From Phialophora verrucosa (lineage: Eukaryota; Ascomycota; Eurotiomycetes; Chaetothyriales; Herpotrichiellaceae): a stretch of 64,000 bases of DNA. Location: assembly GCA_002099365.1 (NCBI GenBank), contig MSED01000009.1, forward strand, positions 1,612,001-1,676,000, in the 5' to 3' direction. A program made the position numbers and the translations under genes. Positions within the stretch are counted from its first letter, which is position 1, and the number at the start of each line of letters is the position of its first letter. The notes under the pieces were generated by a model. That model had not been told where the DNA came from and did no database searches. It saw only the letters and a program-made list of their open reading frames with translations. Shown piece after piece: positions 24,091 to 34,022 of the stretch.

Positions 24091-26686
24091 TCAAATCGAA
24101 GATGATGAAGCTGGAGAAGCATTCGACGCCGATGAAGTGTTTTTCTCCTGCACACCCTGCCCCCGACACATTGGGCAGCTATTGCGACCGGTTGTGAGCC
24201 ACTGTGGACATGTCAGCGCATCGGAAAGATTTTGGCATTTGGATGGGTCTACTTACTTCATCGATGCATTCGCGGTGATAGACGTGCTTGCATTTGTCGA
24301 GACGTCTCACTTCCTCCGAGACCTCATAATCTGCCAAGCATATAAGGCAGCGTTCTCCAAGATTGATGACCAATGTCGAGCTATCATTGTCTTCGGTGAG
24401 AGGTTGCCCTAGGAAGCCTGGTTCGTGGACAACGAGCCTAAAGACGCCGCCGGCAGCACTAACGTCCTCTTGGGTTGCGACAGGTGGCTTGACCGGTCCA
24501 AGGAGCGTTGACAGCATTTGCATATCCTCATAGGAGGGGTTGTCAGTGAACAAGCTAGGCATGGCAAAGGCAGGATGATCTGGCGACACATTTGTGCCAA
24601 CGACGTAAATTAGCCAGCTTCGTCCGGCTCCGGCTGGCGGCGGATCCGGCTCCACCATTCCATTGCGTCGTGCTGCGCCTGATCCTAGCTCTGGGCGACG
24701 AGCAAACTCAGAGTCACTGCGTCTGCGTTGACGAGCTGCGTTGAATGACGACTCGTAAGGGACGTTGTCAAGCTCTTGTGGCGGGCGATATTCGTCGAGA
24801 TCGGAGAGTGGCTGGTTAGGTGCGGCTGACGCGGAAGAGGGTCGGCGTATCGGCGTGGCATGCCCACTTCTAATGTCTGCCGGTGTTGACGGCGGCGGAT
24901 GAGGTCCCGGGGGGGACTCAGAGACCAGGGTAGACCCCAGGCCTGCGTCCGGTGTCGTCGGTCCTATCTGATCGGAGTGACTCGACAAACGGCTGTGCTG
25001 CGTCCTCGTGCGCTGGTGTCGTTGAGACTCGTACTGAGCAGGGAAGCTGAAATTTGTCATCGAGTGTCGTCGTGCGGTAGGCCTATTTCTTCCGTCTGAA
25101 CGTCGGAACAGGGCGCCTGAGCTTCCATTTCTTAGAACGTTGGCAGGGGGCAAAAACGGCAGGCTCAATAGCGTATCGAGACTTGGGCCTAGGGTCCCAT
25201 TCTCGCCTCCAGTAGTATCGGAACCGTGAGGGAGCGACCGAACACCCACTAGGACCAATGTTACGGACCGATCGTTGTCGCCAGGTCCTGCGATCGAATC
25301 TAGATCCATTTGGTCGACATCACGAGCCTGAGCTTGCGATGCAATGGGCGATCCGTTTTCGTCGTTCGGGAATTGGAAGACTCTCATAAAATTCACCGGC
25401 GGGAGGTCACCATCGGACGCGTTCATGTCGATATTCTCTCCGGCTTGTGCTGTTGCAGCGTCTTGGAGCGTCTGGACGAAATTCTGGATACTTCCGTCGA
25501 AAGTATCGCCACCAAGGTGGCGGCCACCAGAGGAGCCAGCCGTGGCATGGCCTGAAAGTTGTGCTGCGATGGCTGCTGCAGCGAGCTGGAGGACCTGCGA
25601 AAGGGGCGGATGCTCTCCTCTCCTTATGAGTCGAGTCGACCTCGATCGCAGGCCTGGTTGGAAACGTCTGATCGTACTCATACCCGAGGTGACTCGGGGC
25701 GCGGGCAACAGGGTTCTAGCCTCTGGCTCGACAGCGTCCAGCTCGTGGGGTGCTTCGTCATGTTCGTGGCGATGGTCAGCCGAGGCCTGGGACAGTAACA
25801 GATGATCAGACTCATCTGCAAACGTGACTCTGGCCGGTCGGGCTGGAGATTCGCGTCCGCTTTGCGTCGACTGCAGCTGCTCTGAGGACTGCCGAAACAA
25901 ACTCGAAATTCTCTGGGAGATAGACATGGAGTCGCGTACCCTGCTGAACCGGTTCCGATGCCGTAGGCCAGCCGTCGCCAGCGATGGCAGGTCTTGCAGG
26001 TCGTCCTCCCTGTCCTCATCAAATGAATCCCCGGTTTCACGTGCTTGACTTGCGCTCTGCGGAGCAGGGAATGGTCCTCGGATTGTTCGTCGTCGAGACT
26101 CAGTGCGATTCTCGCCACGTCTTCTTATCGAGCCCGTGAGGGACAAGCGACTGTTGCCATCCACGTTCGGTGGGCGTTCGTAGACAGATGGGCGTAATCG
26201 CACAGATAATCCATGGCGTAGTGCGCGGCCCTCTTCGGCGGTCTCTTCTCCACTATTTAGCAGACCTCGTGCGACCGCGTCTGGGAGGAGTCGTGACCCA
26301 AGTCTTGACATCGTAGACCTCCTCCTTATCGGCGCGGGCGAGATGGGTGGTGGGACAGCATCTCCCATATCCACATCCCCCATCGACACAAGCGGTCTGT
26401 TCTCCTGTTCATAATCCATCTCGGATGCTGACGATGTCGAATGACCTGCATTCGGACGGGATGACATGGATTCGGCGGATCGATGGCGTCGAAAGGTGTC
26501 GTAGAGTGTACTCGCTCTCTGGCCTGCGGCCCTCAACTGTTGGGTGTTTCTTCTTGTTAGCCGCGACCCCCTGCCCTCAGCGCCTGCGTCACCAGTTGTG
26601 GTCTCGTTGCCATTCCGGGTATTCATTATCTCCTCCAACTGTCCATCGTCTGCCTGAGCACGCAGTGCCGAACTGGTATTGCCCAT
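24091..26686 (-). CDS. RING-H2 E3 ubiquitin ligase with N-myristoylation-like start
   Basis: Two exons, 26686-24257 and 24201-24091, are joined by a 55-nt intron (GTAAGT...CACAG) in phase, giving 846 residues. The intron falls inside the RING. Exon 1 ends CIDE and exon 2 continues WLTTGRNSCPMCRG. The finger begins CLICLADYE at about residue 777 and shows C-x2-C...C-x-H-x2-H-x2-C...C-x2-C, the C3H2C3 (RING-H2) order that recruits an E2 enzyme. The protein starts MGNTSSA, with Gly2 and Ser6, which fits the N-myristoyltransferase consensus, so membrane anchoring is likely. The long middle is Ser/Arg/Asp-rich and disordered. A conserved-looking block precedes the RING (SWLIYVVGTN, then YEDMQMLSTLLGPVKPPVA). 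Substrates are unknown. It is divergent from the Rrn11-like gene. Confidence 0.87.
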
Positions 26687-27442
26687 GTTACGGATTTGGT
26701 GGCTTGCCGCCCACTCAACAGTTTGGGGCTACTGCGCCCTCATGACCGAAAGGCGTCGAATCTATGACACTTCGGTCTCGGCCACGGCTCGCGATTTCCG
26801 GCTTGAGGAACGTATATCGGTCGGGAAGGTAGCAGAAGTGGAAGGTAGTCTGTTTGATCGACGTACGGTGGCCGCAGCGGTGGTCAGCAGTTTGGAGAAG
26901 TCATCCAAGCGCTTTAAAGGGCGTGGTTGAAAGCAACGTAGAGGAAAGGAGCCCGCGGTAAAATGCGACTTGGTCCCTGTGTCAACAAGCAGTGTGCACA
27001 CCGTACCCTGCGAAATGGTGACCTGGTGGTGATGTCGAGATTGGGTGTTGATGAGGTGTGGGTGAAGGGAAGGCTGAAGCGCTGGCAGTGGAGTGAGCAC
27101 CAAAAGCCGCCCCAAGTTCTAAAGCAAGGCACGGATCAAGTGCCTCTCACTTTAACCTTTGCGATCGTAACCAAGCAACGAATGACAATTCCTCTGTTCT
27201 AATAGAGGTCACAAGGACGTAAAAAGCTCCTAGAATCCTCTTATTCTGAACTCAACTATGGCTTGTTTCACACTCATCTCAATCTGCCTCCAATAAAGAT
27301 CTTCCAGAATATCGATGAGTCTCGGTGGTTACATCAGAATATGAACATATCAGCCACGGCGCTGGCCTTCCCCGACCACTGTAGGCACTTGCACGAGATT
27401 CACATGACCATGATGCCACCTTGAACAACGCCTTTGAAAGCC
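26687..27442. promoter_or_regulatory. Divergent promoter region, RING ligase / Rrn11-like
   Basis: No gene is visible in these 756 bases. They separate two divergent starts and should hold both promoters. I recognised no specific operator. Confidence 0.4.
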
Positions 27443-28579
27443 ATGCCTAATATATTCTCACCACCGGTGGCTGCGTATCGGTCACACCCCGCAGCATGGG
27501 GTCTTCCCTCAGCGAGCCACAAGCGCAAAAAACAGAAACTGGTTGAAAACAATGCAGCAAACGAGGACCAGAACGATGGCGCGTCGCCAGATGCAAAGAT
27601 ACAATCCAGCAGCAATCTTGAGTACACAGCTGTGGTCACTCCGCAGGAAAGACACCAACGTCGCGTGGCCGGCCAACCTCTCGACCAAGAACCACCGCAG
27701 TTCCCGTTCCCCCATGCTGCAGATCCTGCGACAAAGAGCGACGCTGTACGGCACACTTTACTCGAGAGAAGGAAGGGAACAGACATATCTCATCAGGCGT
27801 CGCAGTCTCTACACATGCAGCACCTCGCGGCGTTGACAACCATACTTCATCGGTCATTGCTGAGGGAAGATTTCCCTCGCGCATCCCGGGCTCTAGGCTT
27901 ACTCTTTCGCGAAGACCTTGTCACCGAGAATGCTGCAATACGTACTCAAGGCTTCATGGGCATTGCAGCAGAAGTACTTCTCCGCAATGGAAGCTCAAGG
28001 AATCCCAGCCTTGATTCGGCTCCTGCTTCACTCCCTTTCACGCATGAGGGTTTCGAGAGAGCCAAACGTTTCTATGAGCGACTTATCGTCAGGCACCCTT
28101 ACCACAAGACTTGGCCTCATACCGTGAATGCTATCGACTTTCACTTGGCGATGTTCAATCTATGGATATATGTGGTCCATAGCGAATGTACCAGCCCCGA
28201 GGACAGCCATGAGGACGCTGAGAACGATGTCGCGCCTATCAGAAAGGTGAGAGAACTAGACCAGGCTAATCAAATTGCCAACAGGATGGACACATGCATG
28301 GCGACCGTCCCTTTCATGGACGAGCCAGAGTTAATCAGACTTCGTGCAATGGTTGCCCTCTGGATCGCTGACCTTCACGAAGACTGCGCTTTTGTGGCCA
28401 AGAATACTGATTCTGTGGAGGGTGACGGCCTCCTGGAGCAGCATGATTTGCCTCTATTGCCTGAAGAAGAACGGACATCGTGGGAGGACGAGCACCTGCG
28501 TGACGCTGGACTTGCACGTGACATGGCACGAGAACTACTCTCAAAACTGTGTGGTCCTGCGACAAGCGACGATGAATGA
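27443..28579 (+). CDS. RNA polymerase I-specific initiation factor Rrn11-like
   Basis: An intronless frame of 378 residues from the ATG at 27443, which gives MPNIFSPP. The body has the character of the fungal Rrn11 family: a basic N-terminus (KRKKQK), a block like HLAALTTILHRSLLREDFPR followed by ASRALGLLFRED, a helical repeat region with AKRFYERLIVRHPYHK, and an acidic C-terminal end. Rrn11 is a subunit of yeast core factor, which together with Rrn6 and Rrn7 recruits RNA polymerase I to the rDNA promoter in the nucleolus. In filamentous fungi the family is poorly conserved, so I assign it from the overall block order and not from a catalytic motif. It could be another TPR-like nuclear protein. 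Confidence 0.68.
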   Translation: MPNIFSPPVAAYRSHPAAWGLPSASHKRKKQKLVENNAANEDQNDGASPDAKIQSSSNLEYTAVVTPQERHQRRVAGQPLDQEPPQFPFPHAADPATKSDAVRHTLLERRKGTDISHQASQSLHMQHLAALTTILHRSLLREDFPRASRALGLLFREDLVTENAAIRTQGFMGIAAEVLLRNGSSRNPSLDSAPASLPFTHEGFERAKRFYERLIVRHPYHKTWPHTVNAIDFHLAMFNLWIYVVHSECTSPEDSHEDAENDVAPIRKVRELDQANQIANRMDTCMATVPFMDEPELIRLRAMVALWIADLHEDCAFVAKNTDSVEGDGLLEQHDLPLLPEEERTSWEDEHLRDAGLARDMARELLSKLCGPATSDDE

Positions 28580-29213
28580 CCTGCATGAAACAAACCCCGG
28601 CTCTGCAGGGTAAAGATCTCAGGGACTGACCCAGCGACCCCAGCACACGACTAGCAGAGGAAAGAATCGGTTTGAGATCTTGTAATCTACCTGGCTGGTC
28701 ACCGGATAAAGGGCAGAATTACGCTCTCACTAACGGTGCTGATTTTCGGGTTCAATGTAGCACGTGTGTCGAACACTGGGCTTCCGTTCGAGACCATGTT
28801 CCTCTGGGTTGCTCTCCAACTCGTCTCGCGACAGGATTACGAGGTCCACGCGCATAATCTCGCGCTCTGATTGGTCCCTTCCGAGCCTCTTTCCATACTT
28901 TCTCTGAGGATTGTTCCACGAGCTCTATCCCACCAAATGTTAAGGTCTTCACATGCAGCTTTGGTTCTCCAGAATGGAGAGCTCTGGAGGCTCTGTGGCC
29001 GCTGTCTTTGCCACTCAATCCGCCATATGGCTCCTATCACCCAGGTGATTCGCGGATTGGTGTGTCCGCAAATCATTCAGTGTGAAGAATCTCATATTTT
29101 GCGTCCAGTTCATAAACTTCACGAAGACATGGGCAGGGTCACGAGCTCCCCAGCGTTCACTCTCGTCTTTCTCTCCTCTCCTGCAAAGGGTCGTTGTTGG
29201 TCGAGGGGCGACA
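28580..29213. promoter_or_regulatory. BTA1 promoter region
   Basis: A non-coding stretch holding the Rrn11-like 3' end and the BTA1 promoter. It contains a CACGTG E-box (listed separately) and inverted CCAAT words (ATTGG) near 28873 and 29056. Confidence 0.5.
28761..28766. promoter_or_regulatory. CACGTG E-box upstream of BTA1 (possible Pho4/NUC-1 site)
   Basis: A palindromic CACGTG in the context GCACGTGTG lies 448 bp before the BTA1 ATG. This is the core site of the bHLH phosphate regulators (Pho4 in yeasts, NUC-1 in Neurospora). BTA1 is induced by phosphate starvation in fungi studied so far, so the site fits. Other bHLH factors also bind CACGTG. Confidence 0.45.
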
Positions 29214-32042
29214 ATGGCACAACTCAACTATGCAGAATGGCAGCGACTCAAATCCTTTCACCTCGAACTTGGGTTGATTGGCGTCGGTTTCACTGTCCTC
29301 GTGACCATCTTGGGTGTTGTTCTCTATCGGCTTGGCGGGCAGATTCCTATCGACAAGCTGACCAGCAACCCCTATATCAGATTTGTCTATGCCTGCATGC
29401 TCAAACCCCACGAGAGGCGGTCTGATGGCGGTCAACAGGGGGCTCTGGATCACTTTTACTCGACTCAGGTAGGGGAGACACTGTTCGTCTTTCCCTTTGC
29501 TCATTCTGGTTCAGGCGAACGTCTACGACTCCACTCGAAAACGCCTTCTGCGGGGAAGAGAAGACATGCTCGCAATTATTGTCGCCAAACTACAAGGCAA
29601 AATGGCCTCAGGAGACGGGCGCAAACCCGTCTGGTATGACATTGGCGGCGGCACCGGCTACAATATCGAAGTCATGGACAAATTGGTGGGCGTCGAAAGC
29701 TTCTTCGAGCATGTCTTTCTCATTGATCTTTCCACCTCCCTATGCGAAGTTGCCAGGGAAAGAGTCCACAAGAATGGCTGGAAGAACGTTACGGTACTGT
29801 GCCAGGATGCCAGGTCGGTCGCGTGCAATCCTGGGTCTGCCGACCTTATCACCATGAGCTACAGCTTGTCAATGATCCCCGATTATTACAGCGTGGTGGA
29901 CATGATTACGAGCTTTCTGTCTCCGAAAGGCTTGATTGGGATCGTCGACTTCTACGTCCAGAGCGTTGTCGATTACTCGTCCAGAAATTATTGCGGCGGA
30001 GCCTTCAATCGTCATGTCAACTGGTTCGGCCGGATGTTCTGGCGGACATGGTTTGAAGCGGATCGAGTCAATCTCGACGGAGGGCGTAGAGACTACGTGG
30101 AATACCGCTTTGGCACCATCCTTTCAACAAGCCAGCGGAACTACCCACTCGGCGGGTAAGTCACAAAGACCTCTAGAAGCCTCTGTTCGATTGTTGGAGC
30201 CCTGTCCCTCCCTGCCCGAAGAGAATCGTCTATGGCAACAATGCCGTGTCCATCTTTCGGCATTGTGCCCCGCGTTTTGTCTGGGTCCATGTTCCTTACT
30301 GACATTCCCCTTTTGTAGCATTCCATATTATATCTTCATCGGTTGCAGACGAGACGCTGAGGCGTTTGCAGAACAGGGTCAAGAAGTCCTCGAAAAGCTG
30401 GACGCTGCACTCACCGAATCGCCATACCTCTCTCCGATGAAGTTTAAGGAACGACGAAATCTGGATGCAATCCAGAATGTCCCACGCTCAAAATCCTACG
30501 AGTCAGCAATCGTGAACTTGAGCAACGACCTGCCTCTGCCATCTGCCTTCTACCAACAACACCATTGGCGAATCTACTATAATGACCTCCTCCAGAAGCA
30601 TCAGCAGTTCGGCAACGAGTACATTTACGCCTTCAACTGGGAAGACCCCAAAGTCGACGGCCAACTCTTAAATATCAACCAAGACGACGTAATCCTTACC
30701 ATAACCAGTGCAGGTGACAACATTCTCGACTATCTTCTTGAGAAGCCCAAACGCGTTCATGCAGTTGATCTGAACCCAAACCAGAACCATCTCCTGGAAC
30801 TCAAGGTCGCCGCCTTCACGTCATTGCCCTACAGTGACGTCTGGCAACTATTCGGCGAGGGCAAACACCCAGACTTCCGCAACCTCCTGCTTTCAAAGCT
30901 CAGCCCGCACATGTCCAGCCAGGCATTTCAGTACTGGCTCGGCAAATCCTACATCTTCTCCTCCAAGGGAGGACTCTACGAAAGTGGTGGCTCAAGGCAC
31001 GCCATTAAACTCATCCGCTGGCTATTCAAAACCTTCGGTCTAACTGCCAAAGTACGGACTATGTGCAAAATCGAAACGCTCAATGAGCAGCGCGAGATTT
31101 GGCCGCAGATCCGAAATCTCCTGCTGAGCTGGCCATTACACAAAACTGTCGTGTCGACGGAGTGGTGGGCGTGGAAAGCCGCAGGTGTGCCGCCAAACCA
31201 ACACGCGCTGATACTCGACGATTATGCGCGGCGGACCAAGCTGCCGAAATCGAAGAAGCTGTGTGGGGAGGCGATTTGGCAGTATGTTGTTGATACTTTG
31301 GATCCCGTGGTGGAAACGACCCAGATTAGTAGAGACAACTATTTCTACTATTTGTGTCTTCAAGGAAAGTTCTCAAGGAAGTAAGTCAAGATCGTCTGTA
31401 CATCCCTGAAACTGTCTGACCAAAGAACACAGATGCCATCCCCGCTACCTCGGCGTCAAAGCTCATACACAGCTCTCGAAGCCAGACGCATTCGACGGAT
31501 TGCGGATTCACACGGATGAGTTCATTGAGGTCATTGCCCGCATCAGCCCAGCAACGCTGACCATCGCGATCGTGAGTTTGACACCTTCCTTCTTCATTGA
31601 GCTCGAGGAGTCTACCGATGACGATGACGTCCGCAACTACTGACACGGACTGTAGCTCATGGACTCCATGGACTGGTTCGATCCAAACGATTCGGACGGA
31701 GCTGCACTCGAACAAATCGTCTCACTGAATAAAGTCCTCCAGATGGGTGGTCGAGTCTTGTTCCGGTCCGCGGCGCTGAGGCCATGGTACACCGACATCT
31801 TCGAGAAGAATGGCTTTGATGTCAAGTGCGTGGGCAGGCGAGACTCGGGAAAGTGCATTGACCGGTGAGCTCAGTCGCCTACATATCCTGGTCGGTCAGC
31901 TCTAACCAATCTGTGTAGAGTCAACATGTACGCGTCAGCATGGATCTGCACGAAGAAGGTCAACATCTCCGACAGTCCGATCATACCATCGAAGCGTAAA
32001 GACGCCGTCGCCGTCGCAGCATTAGAGGAGTTGAACATTTAA
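29214..32042 (+). CDS. BTA1: Betaine lipid (DGTS) synthase
   Basis: Six exons are proposed: 29214-29468, 29515-30155, 30319-31380, 31433-31571, 31656-31864 and 31919-32042. They join in phase to 809 residues. A membrane segment lies at about 19-42. An S-adenosylmethionine methyltransferase domain like BtaB follows, with VWYDIGGGTGYNI at about 123-135. The C-terminal half is BtaA-like (DUF3419), with YAFNWEDPKVD, then ILTITSAGDNILDYLL, VHAVDLNPNQNHLLELK and LLDSMDWF-type sequence (here LMDSMDWFDP). BtaA transfers the aminocarboxypropyl group of SAM to diacylglycerol and BtaB trimethylates the nitrogen, making DGTS, a phosphorus-free substitute for phosphatidylcholine in the ER. The order here, BtaB first, is the fungal arrangement, opposite to the Chlamydomonas enzyme. 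The start is the first ATG, shortly before the membrane segment. Both halves look intact, so one polypeptide should make the lipid. Confidence 0.94.
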
Positions 32043-32450
32043 GAAGTTGGCTCAGCAGTCCACGATAGTCTCACATCTGCGGAGTGGGCCACCTTCATCG
32101 ATCCTGCCGGGTCGGTCTACCATGCAGCACGTTATGAGACACGAAGCAGGACTAGAAAGGGCAGTTACACAGTAGAGTGAAGAAGCACGCGTACAGGAGC
32201 CAGCACAAGTCACCAACCACCTATACAGATCATCTTAGAGAGTTGATAGAATCCCGTGGATCACGAAATACCCCATTGATGTTGTACAGTGCACAGCGAG
32301 TTATTACATAGTCGGTCTTAGGGCTTCCTCCCCAACTTTGAATGAATGCTCATGGTGCGTCGTCTTTACGTCCTCAAGCAGCCGGACGGATTTCCCCCCC
32401 TGCTATCCTGATGTTCACCCTCTTATTTTGAAAGCTCGCCCACCGCAAAA
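32043..32450. other. Intergenic between convergent BTA1 and a small protein gene
   Basis: Non-coding; it should contain both 3' UTRs. No repeat or RNA gene was recognised. Confidence 0.4.
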
Positions 32451-32834
32451 TCAAGCACCCCCCTCCCGTTTCGCGTACTCGTCCTCGATCCTCTCCTCGT
32501 ATTCCCGATCTCTTTCCCTCTGCTCCTCGTCAGTGACGTCCTGAATCCTGCCTGCACCGGCGGCGCCACCATCATCCCGCCCGCCGCCGCCACCGCCGCC
32601 CAACTGTCGTCCACCGGGCGGGATGTACGTCTCGTCCTGAAGCGTGGGTTTCCCGGTCTCCTCGGTCGTGCGGCGGATGTTGGTGCCGTCGCGGTCATTG
32701 GACGTCATGGTCTCGGTGATGGATTTGGAGTGTCCTTGCGGGTTGCCGGCGCCGGACGAGCCGCCGTAGGAGGAGGAGGTAGAGGCCGTGAACGAGGACG
32801 AGGCGTAGTAAGAGCCGGATTGTTGGTTGGACAT
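32451..32834 (-). CDS. Small hydrophilic low-complexity protein
   Basis: A single-exon frame of 127 residues from the ATG at 32834 (MSNQQSGSYYAS). The N-terminal third is Ser/Tyr/Thr/Gly-rich, the middle has TETMTSNDRDGTNIRRTTEE, a run of seven glycines follows, and the C-terminal 40 residues are highly charged (DEEQRERDREYEERIEDEY). There is no signal peptide or membrane segment. It resembles the many small, conserved, disordered proteins of Pezizomycotina whose function is unknown. The composition and codon use look like coding sequence, and the charged C-terminal helix argues against chance. I assign no function. Confidence 0.6.
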   Translation of the reverse strand: MSNQQSGSYYASSSFTASTSSSYGGSSGAGNPQGHSKSITETMTSNDRDGTNIRRTTEETGKPTLQDETYIPPGGRQLGGGGGGGRDDGGAAGAGRIQDVTDEEQRERDREYEERIEDEYAKREGGA

Positions 32835-34022
32835 CGTGGTTGGCGAGTGCAACTGGTCGATTTAAGAAGGTTCCCCGCGCGTTCAGAAATGAAGAGCTGG
32901 GTTTGGGTGAGTGACCTCTGTAGGTCCGCGAGATTGGATGTAGATCGGATGGGATGTGGTGAGAGGGAAGACTTGGCTGAGTACGAGCACGAGTATTGTG
33001 GCTTTTGTGAAAAAGACTGGGGCTACGGTCTTGTTCATGCACGAAGGACCACCATGCGAATACAGTGCGAAGTCAAGTACAAAGCTGGGAACGAGGCCGG
33101 AGATATATGTCCAATCCTGCTATTCGGTCTACGTGAAAGCCTTGCGTCACTGGGACCGTTTGTCCACTGAGACGAAGTTACTTTCCTTACAGTACGAGTT
33201 TATGTCAGGATCTCCTGTGGCAACGGGAGGACTCGGACCTTGTATGGTGTGCTCGTGACTTTTCGTGACTTTCGTCGTGATGATCGAGGCTGCTGCCTTC
33301 TGAAGAAATGTGAAAATGCGGGGAGCGCAATTCCAGCAATTGACATCACCTTGCTGTGGCTGCCTGCGTGGCGTTGTGGCTGACAGTTCGGGCAGTATGC
33401 TCCACAGTACAGAAACTTGGTCCGTTCATAGCGCGGCGTCGCGCACTTCGACTGTTGCCTACAGTACTGAGTACATATCAGACTCGTTATCTATGTTCGC
33501 GACGAGGTGAGAAAGCCTGGATCAGACTTGTGGGGTTGAAGGTCCACCGCTTTGCTGAGGCTGGGCATACCTGTGTATTTGGGCAGGACGTCTTGCGAAA
33601 ATCGAGCCGAGCTGACTACCTCGTGCATAGGATACTATCTTCGATCTAGTTTCGTGGTAGAGTATGTACGAGTACATGCTGCCAGCCACCCCAGCATCAA
33701 GCTTTCCACAGGTGCTTTTGAAAAATGCGAGGATAGCCCTCTCATGCTGCCAGCTGTTGTCACGTAGGCGTTATATCTGCGTCGACGACGTCATTACGGT
33801 AGGCGTCTCCTCCACGACATTGATATGGTGCATTGATTCGATTGTCTGTAGATGTTCCTGACCATGGGTCAATGACCACCTAATGACCCATGGACTCATA
33901 CAGCCATTTCTCTCCATTTCTACACCTTCTATCGTCTACCACACACGGAAAAGGCCGAGTGTTTCTTGACAAGACGCAACCCCGGTCGCCACGTTTGGCG
34001 CTCCGCCTGACCCCCCCGTCGA
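32835..34022. other. Intergenic, small protein promoter and photolyase 3' side
   Basis: No supported gene. It contains a perfect 10-bp inverted repeat near the photolyase end, listed separately. Confidence 0.4.
33862..33893. repeat. Inverted repeat CCATGGGTCA / TGACCCATGG
   Basis: Two perfect 10-bp arms (33862-33871 and 33884-33893) are separated by 12 bp, about 130 bp beyond the photolyase stop. In RNA it could fold into a hairpin; as DNA it could be a dyad binding site. Confidence 0.7.
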
